NCBI GenBank assembly: GCA_028292345.1
Contig: JAQGMN010000160.1
Span: 1 to 7,691, forward strand
Origin: Polaromonas sp.
Lineage (GTDB): Bacteria; Pseudomonadota; Gammaproteobacteria; Burkholderiales; Burkholderiaceae_C
Direction: 5' to 3'
DNA length: 7,691 bases
Made by a program: the position numbers and the translations under genes. Below, piece after piece: positions 1 to 5,193 of this stretch; positions within the stretch are counted from its first letter, which is position 1; each line of letters begins with the position of its first letter. The notes under the pieces were generated by a model. It had not been told where the DNA came from and made no database searches. It worked only from the letters and a program-made list of their open reading frames with translations.

Positions 1-549
1 TCGGTGCTGCTGGCGGCGGCCGACACCTTCCGCGCCGCCGCGCGCGAGCAGCTCAGCGTCTGGGCCGACCGCAACACGGTCGAGATCGTCAGCCAGGAAA
101 ACGGCGACCCGGCGGCTGTCAGCTTTGACGCGGTCACCGCCGGCAAGGCGCGCGGCAAGGACGTGGTGCTGGTCGATACCGCTGGCCGGCTGCCGACGCA
201 GTTGCACCTGATGGAAGAGTTGCGCAAGATCAAGCGCGTGGTGCAAAAGGCCGATGCCACGGCACCCCACGAAGTGCTGCTGGTGATCGACGGCAACACC
301 GGCCAGAATGCGCTGGCCCAGGTGAAGGCCTTTGACGACACGCTGCAGCTGACCGGCCTGGTCGTGACCAAGCTCGACGGCACGGCCAAGGGCGGCGTGC
401 TGGCGGCGATTGCGCTGTGGGCGCGCGAACGCGCCAGGGCGTCGCCCGGCCTGCGGCCGGTGGCGGTGTACTTCATCGGCGTGGGCGAGAAGCTCGAAGA
501 CCTTGAAACCTTCAATGCCCGCGAATTTGCCCAGGCCCTGCTCGGCTGA
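1..549 (+). CDS. ftsY: Signal recognition particle receptor FtsY, 3' part (5' end outside window)
   Basis: This is the C-terminal 182 residues of the SRP receptor GTPase. FtsY docks SRP–ribosome complexes at the inner membrane so that membrane proteins are inserted co-translationally by SecYEG. The fragment begins inside the NG domain; the N-terminal acidic region and the P-loop lie upstream of the window. Visible SRP-GTPase motifs, numbered from the first codon here, are the DTFRAAA segment (about 8–14), the G3 motif DTAGR (59–63), the G4 motif TKLD followed by GTAKGG (123–132), and the G5-like closing segment with IGVGEKLEDL near the C-terminus, ending in a short helix. The frame is open from base 1 and stops with TGA. 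Ffh (SRP54) shares this fold, but the FtsY-type ending directly after the GVGE…DLETF segment, with no methionine-rich M domain, identifies FtsY. In enterobacteria ftsY sits with ftsEX and rpoH. Here ftsE and ftsX are absent between it and rpoH. Confidence 0.96.
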   Translation, partial: SVLLAAADTFRAAAREQLSVWADRNTVEIVSQENGDPAAVSFDAVTAGKARGKDVVLVDTAGRLPTQLHLMEELRKIKRVVQKADATAPHEVLLVIDGNTGQNALAQVKAFDDTLQLTGLVVTKLDGTAKGGVLAAIALWARERARASPGLRPVAVYFIGVGEKLEDLETFNAREFAQALLG

Positions 550-614
550 TGGGTCCGGCCGGCATTGAAAACCGGGATATCGCCGCCATCTGCTTTTTTT
601 AAAGGATTGCTTGC

Positions 615-917
615 GTGAACAACCCTCTGAGTCAGATTTTTCGTTTTATTTTGAAACTGGTTTTCGCCTTGTCCGCGGCCGTGCTGGCCGTCGGATTGTT
701 GCTGGTCGCCCTGACGGTATTTGCCCTGAGCCTGCTCAAGTCCTTGATCACCGGCCGGAAACCCGCGCCCCTCATGGCTTTTGCCCGTTTCCAGCAGTTT
801 TCGCAGTCGGGCATGTGGGCTGCAAGCCCGTCGCGTCCGCCTTCGCCCAAGGCGGCGACAGGCCAGGTGATCGATGTCGAAGCGCGCGAACTCCGGGATG
901 ACGGCTCCAGGTTCTGA
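615..917 (+). CDS. Small single-pass membrane protein of unknown function
   Basis: This is a 100-residue protein that I cannot assign to a characterised family. The GTG start is supported by a Shine-Dalgarno-like AAAGGA at 601–606, eight bases upstream. Residues 1–8 are polar, about 9–43 form a long hydrophobic stretch (one long or possibly two short membrane segments), and a basic patch (GRK) follows. The remainder is a soluble tail rich in Ser, Pro and Arg, ending in an acidic/polar segment containing VIDVEARELRDD. The topology is likely one TM helix with a roughly 55-residue tail; the positive-inside rule suggests a cytoplasmic tail. It lies 65 bp after ftsY on the same strand with no clear terminator between them, so co-transcription with ftsY is plausible. 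A frame starting at TTG 611 overlaps it but lacks membrane character and looks like a shadow. Existence as a real gene is likely from the ribosome binding site and the coherent hydrophobic segment. Function is unknown. Confidence 0.72.
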   Translation: MNNPLSQIFRFILKLVFALSAAVLAVGLLLVALTVFALSLLKSLITGRKPAPLMAFARFQQFSQSGMWAASPSRPPSPKAATGQVIDVEARELRDDGSRF

Positions 918-951
918 CCCCCTGCGCCCTTGCCGGGCAGCCCGTTCAGGC

Positions 952-1008
952 GCTACATTTTAAATAGCGGTATGCGCTTATCGCTATTGCGCAAAAGCCA
1001 TTTTTCAT
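952..1008. repeat. Palindromic dispersed-repeat-like element
   Basis: This is an AT-richer segment in a GC-rich intergenic region. It contains a perfect 7-bp inverted repeat, AATAGCG (963–969) and CGCTATT (982–988), around a 12-nt loop, followed by the palindrome TTGCGCAA (987–994) and a T-rich end. From memory, the order of short blocks (GCTAC, an A/T tract, ATAGC, TGCGCTTAT, GCGC, AGCC, T tract) resembles a short dispersed intergenic element common in Comamonadaceae genomes. The inverted repeat is directly visible. The family assignment is recollection and needs a genome-wide search. Confidence 0.5.
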
Positions 1009-1069
1009 GGTAATTTTTAGGCAATAGTCCAGATTTCACTGGCCCGACTCCCATCCCTGGGCTCTGGCC

Positions 1070-1096
1070 GTTTCTGGGGCTTTACAAGCCCGAAAC
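1070..1096. other. Strong hairpin (11-bp stem) without a T tract
   Basis: GTTTC (1070–1074) pairs with GAAAC (1092–1096), and GGGCTT (1077–1082) pairs with AAGCCC (1086–1091). This leaves a 2-nt bulge (1075–1076) on one side and a 3-nt loop, TAC. The stem is much stronger than chance would predict, but no U tract follows on either strand, so it is not a canonical intrinsic terminator. It could be a weak or Rho-assisted terminator for the upstream gene, an mRNA structure in a long rpoH leader, or a protein-binding palindrome. Confidence 0.5.
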
Positions 1097-1188
1097 CAAG
1101 TCCGCTGAACCAATCGGTGCAAGATTTGTCTTATAGGCAGGTTTATCACTGATTAGCTTTTGGCTATTGATCCCATTGAACAGGTTGC

Positions 1189-1215
1189 CTGGCACTCTCA
1201 GTAGTGGAGTGCTAA
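1189..1215 (+). promoter_or_regulatory. CIRCE operator (HrcA binding site) of rpoH
   Basis: The consensus CIRCE element is TTAGCACTC-N9-GAGTGCTAA. Here the sequence is CTGGCACTC, exactly nine bases (1198–1206), then GAGTGCTAA: 7 of 9 matches in the left arm, 9 of 9 in the right arm, and the exact spacer. HrcA is the heat-inactivated repressor that binds CIRCE, typically at groESL and dnaK/grpE operons. The right arm ends 30 bp before the rpoH ATG, the usual position relative to a promoter or leader. The site predicts that rpoH transcription is repressed by HrcA at normal temperature and released on heat shock. Confidence 0.88.
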
Positions 1216-1218
1216 CAT
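1189..1218 (+). promoter_or_regulatory. Candidate sigma-70 promoter of rpoH, overlapping CIRCE
   Basis: A tentative -35 box CTGGCA (1189–1194, 4/6 match) and -10 box TAACAT (1213–1218, 4/6 match) are separated by 18 bp. Transcription would start near 1225, giving a leader of about 20 nt. In this arrangement CIRCE covers the -35 box and the spacer, so bound HrcA would block RNA polymerase. The boxes are individually weak. The call rests mostly on their placement over the operator, and other promoters may lie further upstream. Confidence 0.4.
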
Positions 1219-1245
1219 TTAGCATTAGCGAAAAGGAGTATTGCA

Positions 1246-2214
1246 ATGTCTTATGCCCTTTCCCCCAAGTCGATGATGTCTGCTGCCGTTGCGCCGGCCC
1301 TGTCGGCCAACGCCGTGGCCGCGCTGAATCCTTGGTCGATGGTGCCTCCGCTGGGCAATCTGGATGCCTACATCTCGGCGGTCAACCGCCTGCCCATGCT
1401 GACGCTGGAGCAGGAGCAGGAATTTTCGAAGAAACTCAAGGAAGACAACGACCTCGATTCGGCCGGAAAGCTGGTGCTGTCGCACCTTCGGCTGGTGGTG
1501 TCGATTTCCCGCAAGTACCTGGGTTACGGCCTGCCCCACGGCGACCTGATCCAGGAAGGCAACATCGGCCTGATGAAGGCGGTCAAGCGTTTCGACCCTG
1601 ACCAGAACGTGCGCCTGGTGAGCTATGCCATGCACTGGATCAAGGCCGAGATTCACGAGTACATCCTGAAGAACTGGCGCATGGTCAAGGTGGCCACCAC
1701 CAAGGCCCAGCGCAAGCTGTTCTTCAACCTGCGCTCGATGAAGCAGGGCTACAAGGACGACGCCGACGTCGCCACGCACCGCGACACGCTGACCGAGGGC
1801 CAGATCGATTCGATGGCGCAGACGCTCAACGTCAAGCGCGAGGAAGTCATCGAGATGGAGCAGCGCATGTCGGGCGGCGATGTCCTGCTGGACCCGGGCC
1901 CGAGCGACGACGGCGAAGACGCCTTCGGTCCGATCGCCTACCTGGCCGACAGCGCGCAGGAGCCCACGGCGCTGATGGAATCGCGCGAGCGTGACGACCT
2001 GATGACCGGCGGCCTGAGTACCGCGCTGGAGGAACTCGATCCGCGCGCCCGGCGCATCGTCGAGGAACGCTGGCTCAACGTGAACGACGACGGTTCGGGC
2101 GGCATGACGCTGCACGACCTGGCGGCCGAATACAAGGTCAGCGCCGAGCGGATTCGCCAGATCGAGGTGGCGGCGATGAAGAAAATGAAGAAAGTCCTCG
2201 CCACCTACGCCTGA
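1246..2214 (+). CDS. rpoH: RNA polymerase heat-shock sigma factor RpoH (sigma-32)
   Basis: This 322-residue sigma factor directs RNA polymerase to heat-shock promoters (chaperones, proteases). The ATG has a strong Shine-Dalgarno AAGGAG at 1233–1238, seven bases upstream. An N-terminal extension of roughly 25 residues beyond the E. coli protein is rich in Ala, Ser and Pro. Region 2 follows, with LVLSHLRLVVSISRKY and the core-binding segment LIQEGNIGLM (101–110), then the DNA-melting/-10 recognition segment (about 122–145). The diagnostic RpoH box QRKLFFNLR is at 155–163; it distinguishes sigma-32 from the RpoD, RpoS and FliA groups. Region 4 contains the helix-turn-helix around 288–307 (LHDLAAEYKVSAERIRQIE). 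Length and domains are complete. CIRCE immediately upstream indicates HrcA repression, in addition to the chaperone/FtsH control known for this family. The gene is apparently monocistronic and ends at the terminator near 2258–2291. Confidence 0.98.
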   Translation: MSYALSPKSMMSAAVAPALSANAVAALNPWSMVPPLGNLDAYISAVNRLPMLTLEQEQEFSKKLKEDNDLDSAGKLVLSHLRLVVSISRKYLGYGLPHGDLIQEGNIGLMKAVKRFDPDQNVRLVSYAMHWIKAEIHEYILKNWRMVKVATTKAQRKLFFNLRSMKQGYKDDADVATHRDTLTEGQIDSMAQTLNVKREEVIEMEQRMSGGDVLLDPGPSDDGEDAFGPIAYLADSAQEPTALMESRERDDLMTGGLSTALEELDPRARRIVEERWLNVNDDGSGGMTLHDLAAEYKVSAERIRQIEVAAMKKMKKVLATYA

Positions 2215-2215
2215 G

Positions 2216-2244
2216 CGCGCGGGCCGGCGGATTCCGGCCTCGCG
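2216..2244. other. GC-rich hairpin directly after the rpoH stop
   Basis: CGCG (2216–2219) and GGCCGG (2222–2227) pair with CCGGCC (2234–2239) and CGCG (2241–2244) around a 6-nt loop, with one bulged base and a possible G·U pair. The stem starts two bases after the stop codon and sits just upstream of the intrinsic terminator, giving two hairpins in tandem. It may protect the rpoH mRNA 3' end or slow polymerase before the terminator. Confidence 0.5.
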
Positions 2245-2257
2245 GTGAAAATGACTG

Positions 2258-2291
2258 AAAGCCTGCACTGGAAAGTGGCAGGCTTTTTTTT
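2258..2291 (+). terminator. Rho-independent terminator of rpoH
   Basis: AAAGCCTGC and ACT (2258–2269) pair with AGT (2274–2276) and GCAGGCTTT (2278–2286) around the tetraloop GGAA, with a single bulged G at 2277. Eight T residues follow (2284–2291). This is a textbook intrinsic terminator for the + strand. On the - strand the same stem would end the SCO transcript, but only three T follow there, so termination in that direction is likely weaker. It sits exactly between the convergent rpoH and SCO genes, and the T tract touches the SCO stop codon. Confidence 0.92.
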
Positions 2292-2923
2292 CAGCTGGTC
2301 TTGATCAGCAGGCGGATATCGGAAGCAAGCACCTCGGCGCCCGACCCGTAGCGGTTGTACAGGCGGATGCGGCCTTGCGGATCATAAATATAGCTGCCCG
2401 CCGAATGGTCCAGGGTGTAGCTGCCCTTGGTCTTGCCATCGACTTTCTTGTAATAGATCTTGAAATCCTTGGCCACTTGGGGCAGTTGCTCGGGCGTTGG
2501 CCGAAGAGCCAGGAAGGCGGGATCAAAATTGCCCATGTAGGCCTTCAGCAGTTCGGGCGTGTCGCGCTCCGGGTCCACCGTGATGAAGATGGCCTGGAGC
2601 TTGTCGCCTTCAGGCCCCAGCAGCCGCTTGACCTCGGCCAGTTCGGCCATCGAGGTCGGGCACACGTCGGGACACTGGGTGAAACCGAAAAACACCACCA
2701 CGACCTTGCCGGCGAAATCCTTGACGGTGCGCAGCTGGCCGTTGTGGTCCGTCAGGGAAAAACCCTGCGCATAGTCGGCGCCGGTCAGGTCGATGCTCTT
2801 GAACTGGGGCTTGTCGGGCGTGCAACCCGCCAACCAGGCGGAAGTCACCGACAGCGCCGCAAGGCCTGCCAGGGTTTTCAAGGTGTGCCGTCTTGCAAAA
2901 GACATGGGCAAGGGGGTTTTCAT
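2291..2923 (-). CDS. SCO1/SenC-family copper chaperone lipoprotein
   Basis: This 210-residue thioredoxin-fold protein is of the SCO1/SenC/PrrC family, which delivers copper to, or keeps reduced, the CuA site of cytochrome c oxidase subunit II on the periplasmic side. The copper ligands are visible: CPDVCP with C84 and C88 (CxxxC), and the distal His H173 in LDHSAGSYIYDPQG. The N-terminus has a basic segment with paired arginines (R11–R12, Tat-like ARRHTLK), a hydrophobic stretch (about 16–33) and a lipobox LAGC with lipidated C34, so it should be an inner-membrane-anchored lipoprotein facing the periplasm. I chose ATG 2923 because it overlaps the ctaB stop as TGATG, indicating translational coupling. 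GTG 2926 adds one residue, and ATG 2905 would shorten the protein by six. It is the last gene of the assembly operon. Often annotated SCO1/SenC. Confidence 0.95.
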   Translation of the reverse strand: MKTPLPMSFARRHTLKTLAGLAALSVTSAWLAGCTPDKPQFKSIDLTGADYAQGFSLTDHNGQLRTVKDFAGKVVVVFFGFTQCPDVCPTSMAELAEVKRLLGPEGDKLQAIFITVDPERDTPELLKAYMGNFDPAFLALRPTPEQLPQVAKDFKIYYKKVDGKTKGSYTLDHSAGSYIYDPQGRIRLYNRYGSGAEVLASDIRLLIKTS

Positions 2924-3837
2924 CACAGGTAATGGTCCAGCAGCAAGGCTGCAAACAGGGCGGAAAGGTGGATCAGCGAAAAACGAAAGGTCTTGCGCGC
3001 CAGCGCATCGGAATAATTGCGCCAGAGCATCCAGGCATAGCCGCTAAAGCCCATGCTCAGCACCACGGCCACCACCAGGTAGAGCCAGCCGCTCATCTGG
3101 AAGATGAAAGGCATCAGGCAGGCAGCAAACAGCACCAAGGTGTAGAGAAAAATCTGCAGCCGGGTGAATTCGTTGCCATGGGTGACCGGCAGCATCGGCA
3201 GGCCGGCCTTGCGGTAGTCTTCGACACGGTAAAGGGCCAGGGCCCAGAAATGCGGGGGTGTCCACAGGAAGATGATCAGGAACAGGATCAGTGCCTCAGG
3301 GCCGACCGAACCGGTCATGGCCGCCCAGCCCAGCACCGGCGGCATGGCGCCCGAGGCGCCGCCGATGACGATGTTCTGCGGCGTCAGCGGCTTGAGGATG
3401 ACGGTGTACACCACGGCATAACCGACAAAGGTCGCGAATGTCAGCCACATGGTGAGGGGATTGACCCAGACATACAAAATCCACGACCCCAGCGCGCACA
3501 GGCCGGCGGAAAAAGCCAGCGTCAGCGGATTGCTGAGCTGGCCGCGGGCGGTCGGGCGCCAGGCGGTGCGGCGCATCTTGGCATCGATCTGCTGCTCGAC
3601 CAGGCAGTTGAAAGCCGCAGCCGCGCCGGCGACCAGCCAGATGCCGGCGCAGGCCACCCCCGCAAGCTGGACATCGGACCAGGTCGGAAGCCCGGGGACC
3701 GCGAGCACCATGCCGATCAGCGCGCAGAACACGATGAGCTGCACCACGCGGGGCTTGGTCAGCGCATAAAATTGGCTGAAACGGGACGGGGCACGGACGA
3801 CGGGCGGCGCGGCGGCGGACGGATGAGGGGAATTCAT
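2923..3837 (-). CDS. ctaB: Protoheme IX farnesyltransferase (heme O synthase)
   Basis: This is a 304-residue integral membrane prenyltransferase of the UbiA superfamily (CtaB/CyoE). It attaches a farnesyl group to the 2-vinyl of heme B to give heme O, the substrate of CtaA. The first Asp-rich-type motif is N77 C L V E81 Q Q I D85 followed by MRRTAWRP (88–95). E81 replaces the more usual first Asp, apparently a lineage-typical variant. A loop with ILKPLTPQN (148–155) leads into IGGASGAMPPVLGW, and the second conserved loop is WTPPHFWALALYRVEDYRKAGLPMLP (192–217). About eight or nine hydrophobic segments are visible, ending with the short tail LDHYL. The start is ATG 3837, which overlaps the ctaA stop as ATGA; an upstream in-frame extension to 3903 lies wholly within ctaA and lacks family similarity. 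The stop overlaps the SCO start. Both overlaps imply tightly coupled translation of ctaA, ctaB and SCO. Confidence 0.97.
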   Translation of the reverse strand: MNSPHPSAAAPPVVRAPSRFSQFYALTKPRVVQLIVFCALIGMVLAVPGLPTWSDVQLAGVACAGIWLVAGAAAAFNCLVEQQIDAKMRRTAWRPTARGQLSNPLTLAFSAGLCALGSWILYVWVNPLTMWLTFATFVGYAVVYTVILKPLTPQNIVIGGASGAMPPVLGWAAMTGSVGPEALILFLIIFLWTPPHFWALALYRVEDYRKAGLPMLPVTHGNEFTRLQIFLYTLVLFAACLMPFIFQMSGWLYLVVAVVLSMGFSGYAWMLWRNYSDALARKTFRFSLIHLSALFAALLLDHYL

Positions 3838-5012
3838 GCAGACATTCTCGAAGCATTCAGGGAAGGGACACGCACCGGCGCAGGCGATTTCTGGCTGGAA
3901 CAAACAATGCCGGTCAGCACCACCACGAGCGCCGCGGCACCGCCCGTGTGGCCGACCGCCGCCAGCAGCGGCCAGCCCAGCACCACATTGCTCAATCCGG
4001 TGGCCACCTGCAACAGGCTCAAGCCGGCCAGCCAGCGCGCCTGGAGGCGAAACGCCGGCAGCCTGTGCAGGCGCAGCGCCAGCAGCATCAGCGCGGCAAA
4101 CACCGCGTAGGCCGCCAGGCGATGGACATAGTGGATGGCCGTCAGCGCCTGAAAGCTGATGAATCCGCCCTCAGGCCCCGCGCCCAGTTCGCGCCACAGC
4201 GTGAACCCCTGGCGGAAATCCATCGATGGCCAGAAGGAGCCCTGGCAGGCCGGGAAATCGGTGCAGGCCAGCACCGCGTAATTGGTGCTGACCCAGCCGC
4301 CCAGCGCAATCTGCAGCCACAGCAGGGCAAACGCGGCCAGCACGAAGCGCCGGTTGGCGGGGCTCAGAACGCCCGGCTGTTGTTGTTCGTGCGCCTGGGC
4401 ATAGCGCACCGACTGCGCGCGCAGCAAGGCCAGCAGCACCAGTCCGCCCAGCAGGTGCATTGTCACGATGGCCGGGAACAGCTTCATCGTCACCGTGAGC
4501 GCGCCAAAAGCGCCCTGCAGGCAGACCCAGGCCAGCGTCGCCAAGGGCCACCAGAGTGCAAGTACGGCGTTGTCCGTGCGGCCATTGCGCTGCTGCTCGC
4601 GGCGCGCCATCCAGGTGACCAGCGTCAGTGTCAGGATCAGCACGCCCACGCCGGTGGCCAGGTAGCGGTGGATCATTTCGATCCAGGCCTTGGAATGCGT
4701 GACCGGGCCGGTGGGCATGGCGCTTTGTGCCGCATCGATGTGCAATTGGGCGCCGACCGGGCTGGCGCTGCCATAGCAGCCAGGCCAGTCCGGGCAGCCC
4801 AGGCCGGAATCGGTCAGCCGGGTAAACGCGCCGAACAGTACCAGGTCGAAGGTCAGGAACAGCGTGACCAGCGTCAGCATCCGCAGCCGCCGGGCCACGG
4901 GCGCATGCTTGTTCCGCGTCCACACCCACGCCAGCGGCCCGAGCGCCACCACCAGGCCCATGAGCATCAGCCGCAGGGCCGGGCTGAGGTTGTAAAGATC
5001 TTGCGTGTCCAT
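3834..5012 (-). CDS. ctaA: Heme A synthase (COX15/CtaA family)
   Basis: This 392-residue, eight-TM inner-membrane enzyme oxidises the C8 methyl of heme O to the formyl group of heme A, the cofactor of aa3-type oxidase. Numbering from the chosen start, the first conserved loop has RLTDSGLGCPDWPGCYG with C73 and C79. Conserved His residues are H115 in EMIHR, H186 in TMHLLGG, H294/H297 in IHYVHR and H355 in VGHTGG; these fit the heme ligands of the two four-helix bundles. A second Cys pair is C250/C256 in ACTDFPACQG. The start was set at ATG 5012 (MDTQDLYNLSPALRL), where family-like sequence begins. In-frame upstream starts at 5069 and 5180 would encode a Pro/Arg-rich, non-conserved leader that runs into the palindromic element. 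No strong Shine-Dalgarno is seen before 5012. The C-terminal 20 residues are hydrophilic, and the stop is embedded in the ctaB start (ATGA). Confidence 0.96.
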   Translation of the reverse strand: MDTQDLYNLSPALRLMLMGLVVALGPLAWVWTRNKHAPVARRLRMLTLVTLFLTFDLVLFGAFTRLTDSGLGCPDWPGCYGSASPVGAQLHIDAAQSAMPTGPVTHSKAWIEMIHRYLATGVGVLILTLTLVTWMARREQQRNGRTDNAVLALWWPLATLAWVCLQGAFGALTVTMKLFPAIVTMHLLGGLVLLALLRAQSVRYAQAHEQQQPGVLSPANRRFVLAAFALLWLQIALGGWVSTNYAVLACTDFPACQGSFWPSMDFRQGFTLWRELGAGPEGGFISFQALTAIHYVHRLAAYAVFAALMLLALRLHRLPAFRLQARWLAGLSLLQVATGLSNVVLGWPLLAAVGHTGGAAALVVVLTGIVCSSQKSPAPVRVPSLNASRMSA

Positions 5013-5085
5013 GTCAAAAAGCGCCGGGCGCTGCCAAACTCGATGTGGTGCTACACCTGCAGAGACCATGCAAAGCCAAACGCGA

Positions 5086-5193
5086 TGCGTCTTTCCACCA
5101 GCAGGGGCCGCGGAACCGGCTCCGCCGGGCCGCAGGCGCAGCAGCCCCCCCGGGGGGCAGCGCAGTACGCGAAGCGACAAGCGTGGGGGTCAT
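5086..5193. repeat. GC-rich palindromic intergenic element (dispersed-repeat-like)
   Basis: This non-coding spacer between ctaA and the SCO-like gene contains several compact palindromes. These are CCGGC-TCC-GCCGG (5116–5128), the run CCCCCC/GGGGGG (5146–5157) flanked by GCAG and GCAG-like ends, an ACGC…GCGT pair (5167–5184), and a short AAGCG direct repeat (5172–5183). On the - strand it begins immediately after the TAA of the SCO-like gene with a run of C residues. From memory, this order of blocks (CCCCCACGC, CGCTTCGCG, GCTGCCCCCCGGGGGG, CCGGCGGAGCCGG) is a frequent intergenic repeat in Comamonadaceae genomes. The palindromes are directly visible; the repeat-family claim needs a search. 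It may act as an mRNA-stabilising or attenuating structure within the operon. Confidence 0.6.

Larger units (their letters stand above)
918..1245. other. Intergenic regulatory region upstream of rpoH
   Basis: This 328-bp stretch has no convincing coding frame. From left to right it holds a short GC-rich tail after the small gene, the palindromic repeat-like element (952–1008), a strong hairpin (1070–1096), an AT-richer zone (about 1110–1180) in which I see no good promoter match, the CIRCE operator (1189–1215), and the rpoH ribosome binding site AAGGAG (1233–1238). It is probably the rpoH control region. Its length leaves room for additional upstream promoters that cannot be resolved by eye. 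Confidence 0.7.

Noticed and set aside
611..901. Alternative frame from TTG 611 overlapping the small membrane protein
   Set aside because: Its product lacks a coherent hydrophobic segment. The GTG 615 frame has better ribosome-binding-site spacing and membrane character.
1225..2268. Long open frame antisense to the whole of rpoH (347 codons)
   Set aside because: It mirrors rpoH's GC-rich codon pattern; the product is His/Arg/Gln-rich low-complexity sequence without recognisable domains, and the rpoH terminator lies at its start. It is a shadow frame.
3838..3903. N-terminal extension of ctaB to 3903
   Set aside because: The extension lies entirely inside ctaA and is Cys/Pro-rich. The ATGA overlap at 3837–3834 gives the normal protein length.
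5013..5180. N-terminal extension of ctaA to GTG/ATG starts at 5180 or 5069
   Set aside because: The added residues are Pro/Arg/Gly-rich, cross the palindromic element and lack family similarity. CtaA-like sequence starts at 5012.
5101..5193. Intrinsic terminator between the SCO-like gene and ctaA
   Set aside because: Stems are present but no T tract follows on the - strand, so a canonical Rho-independent terminator cannot be claimed.
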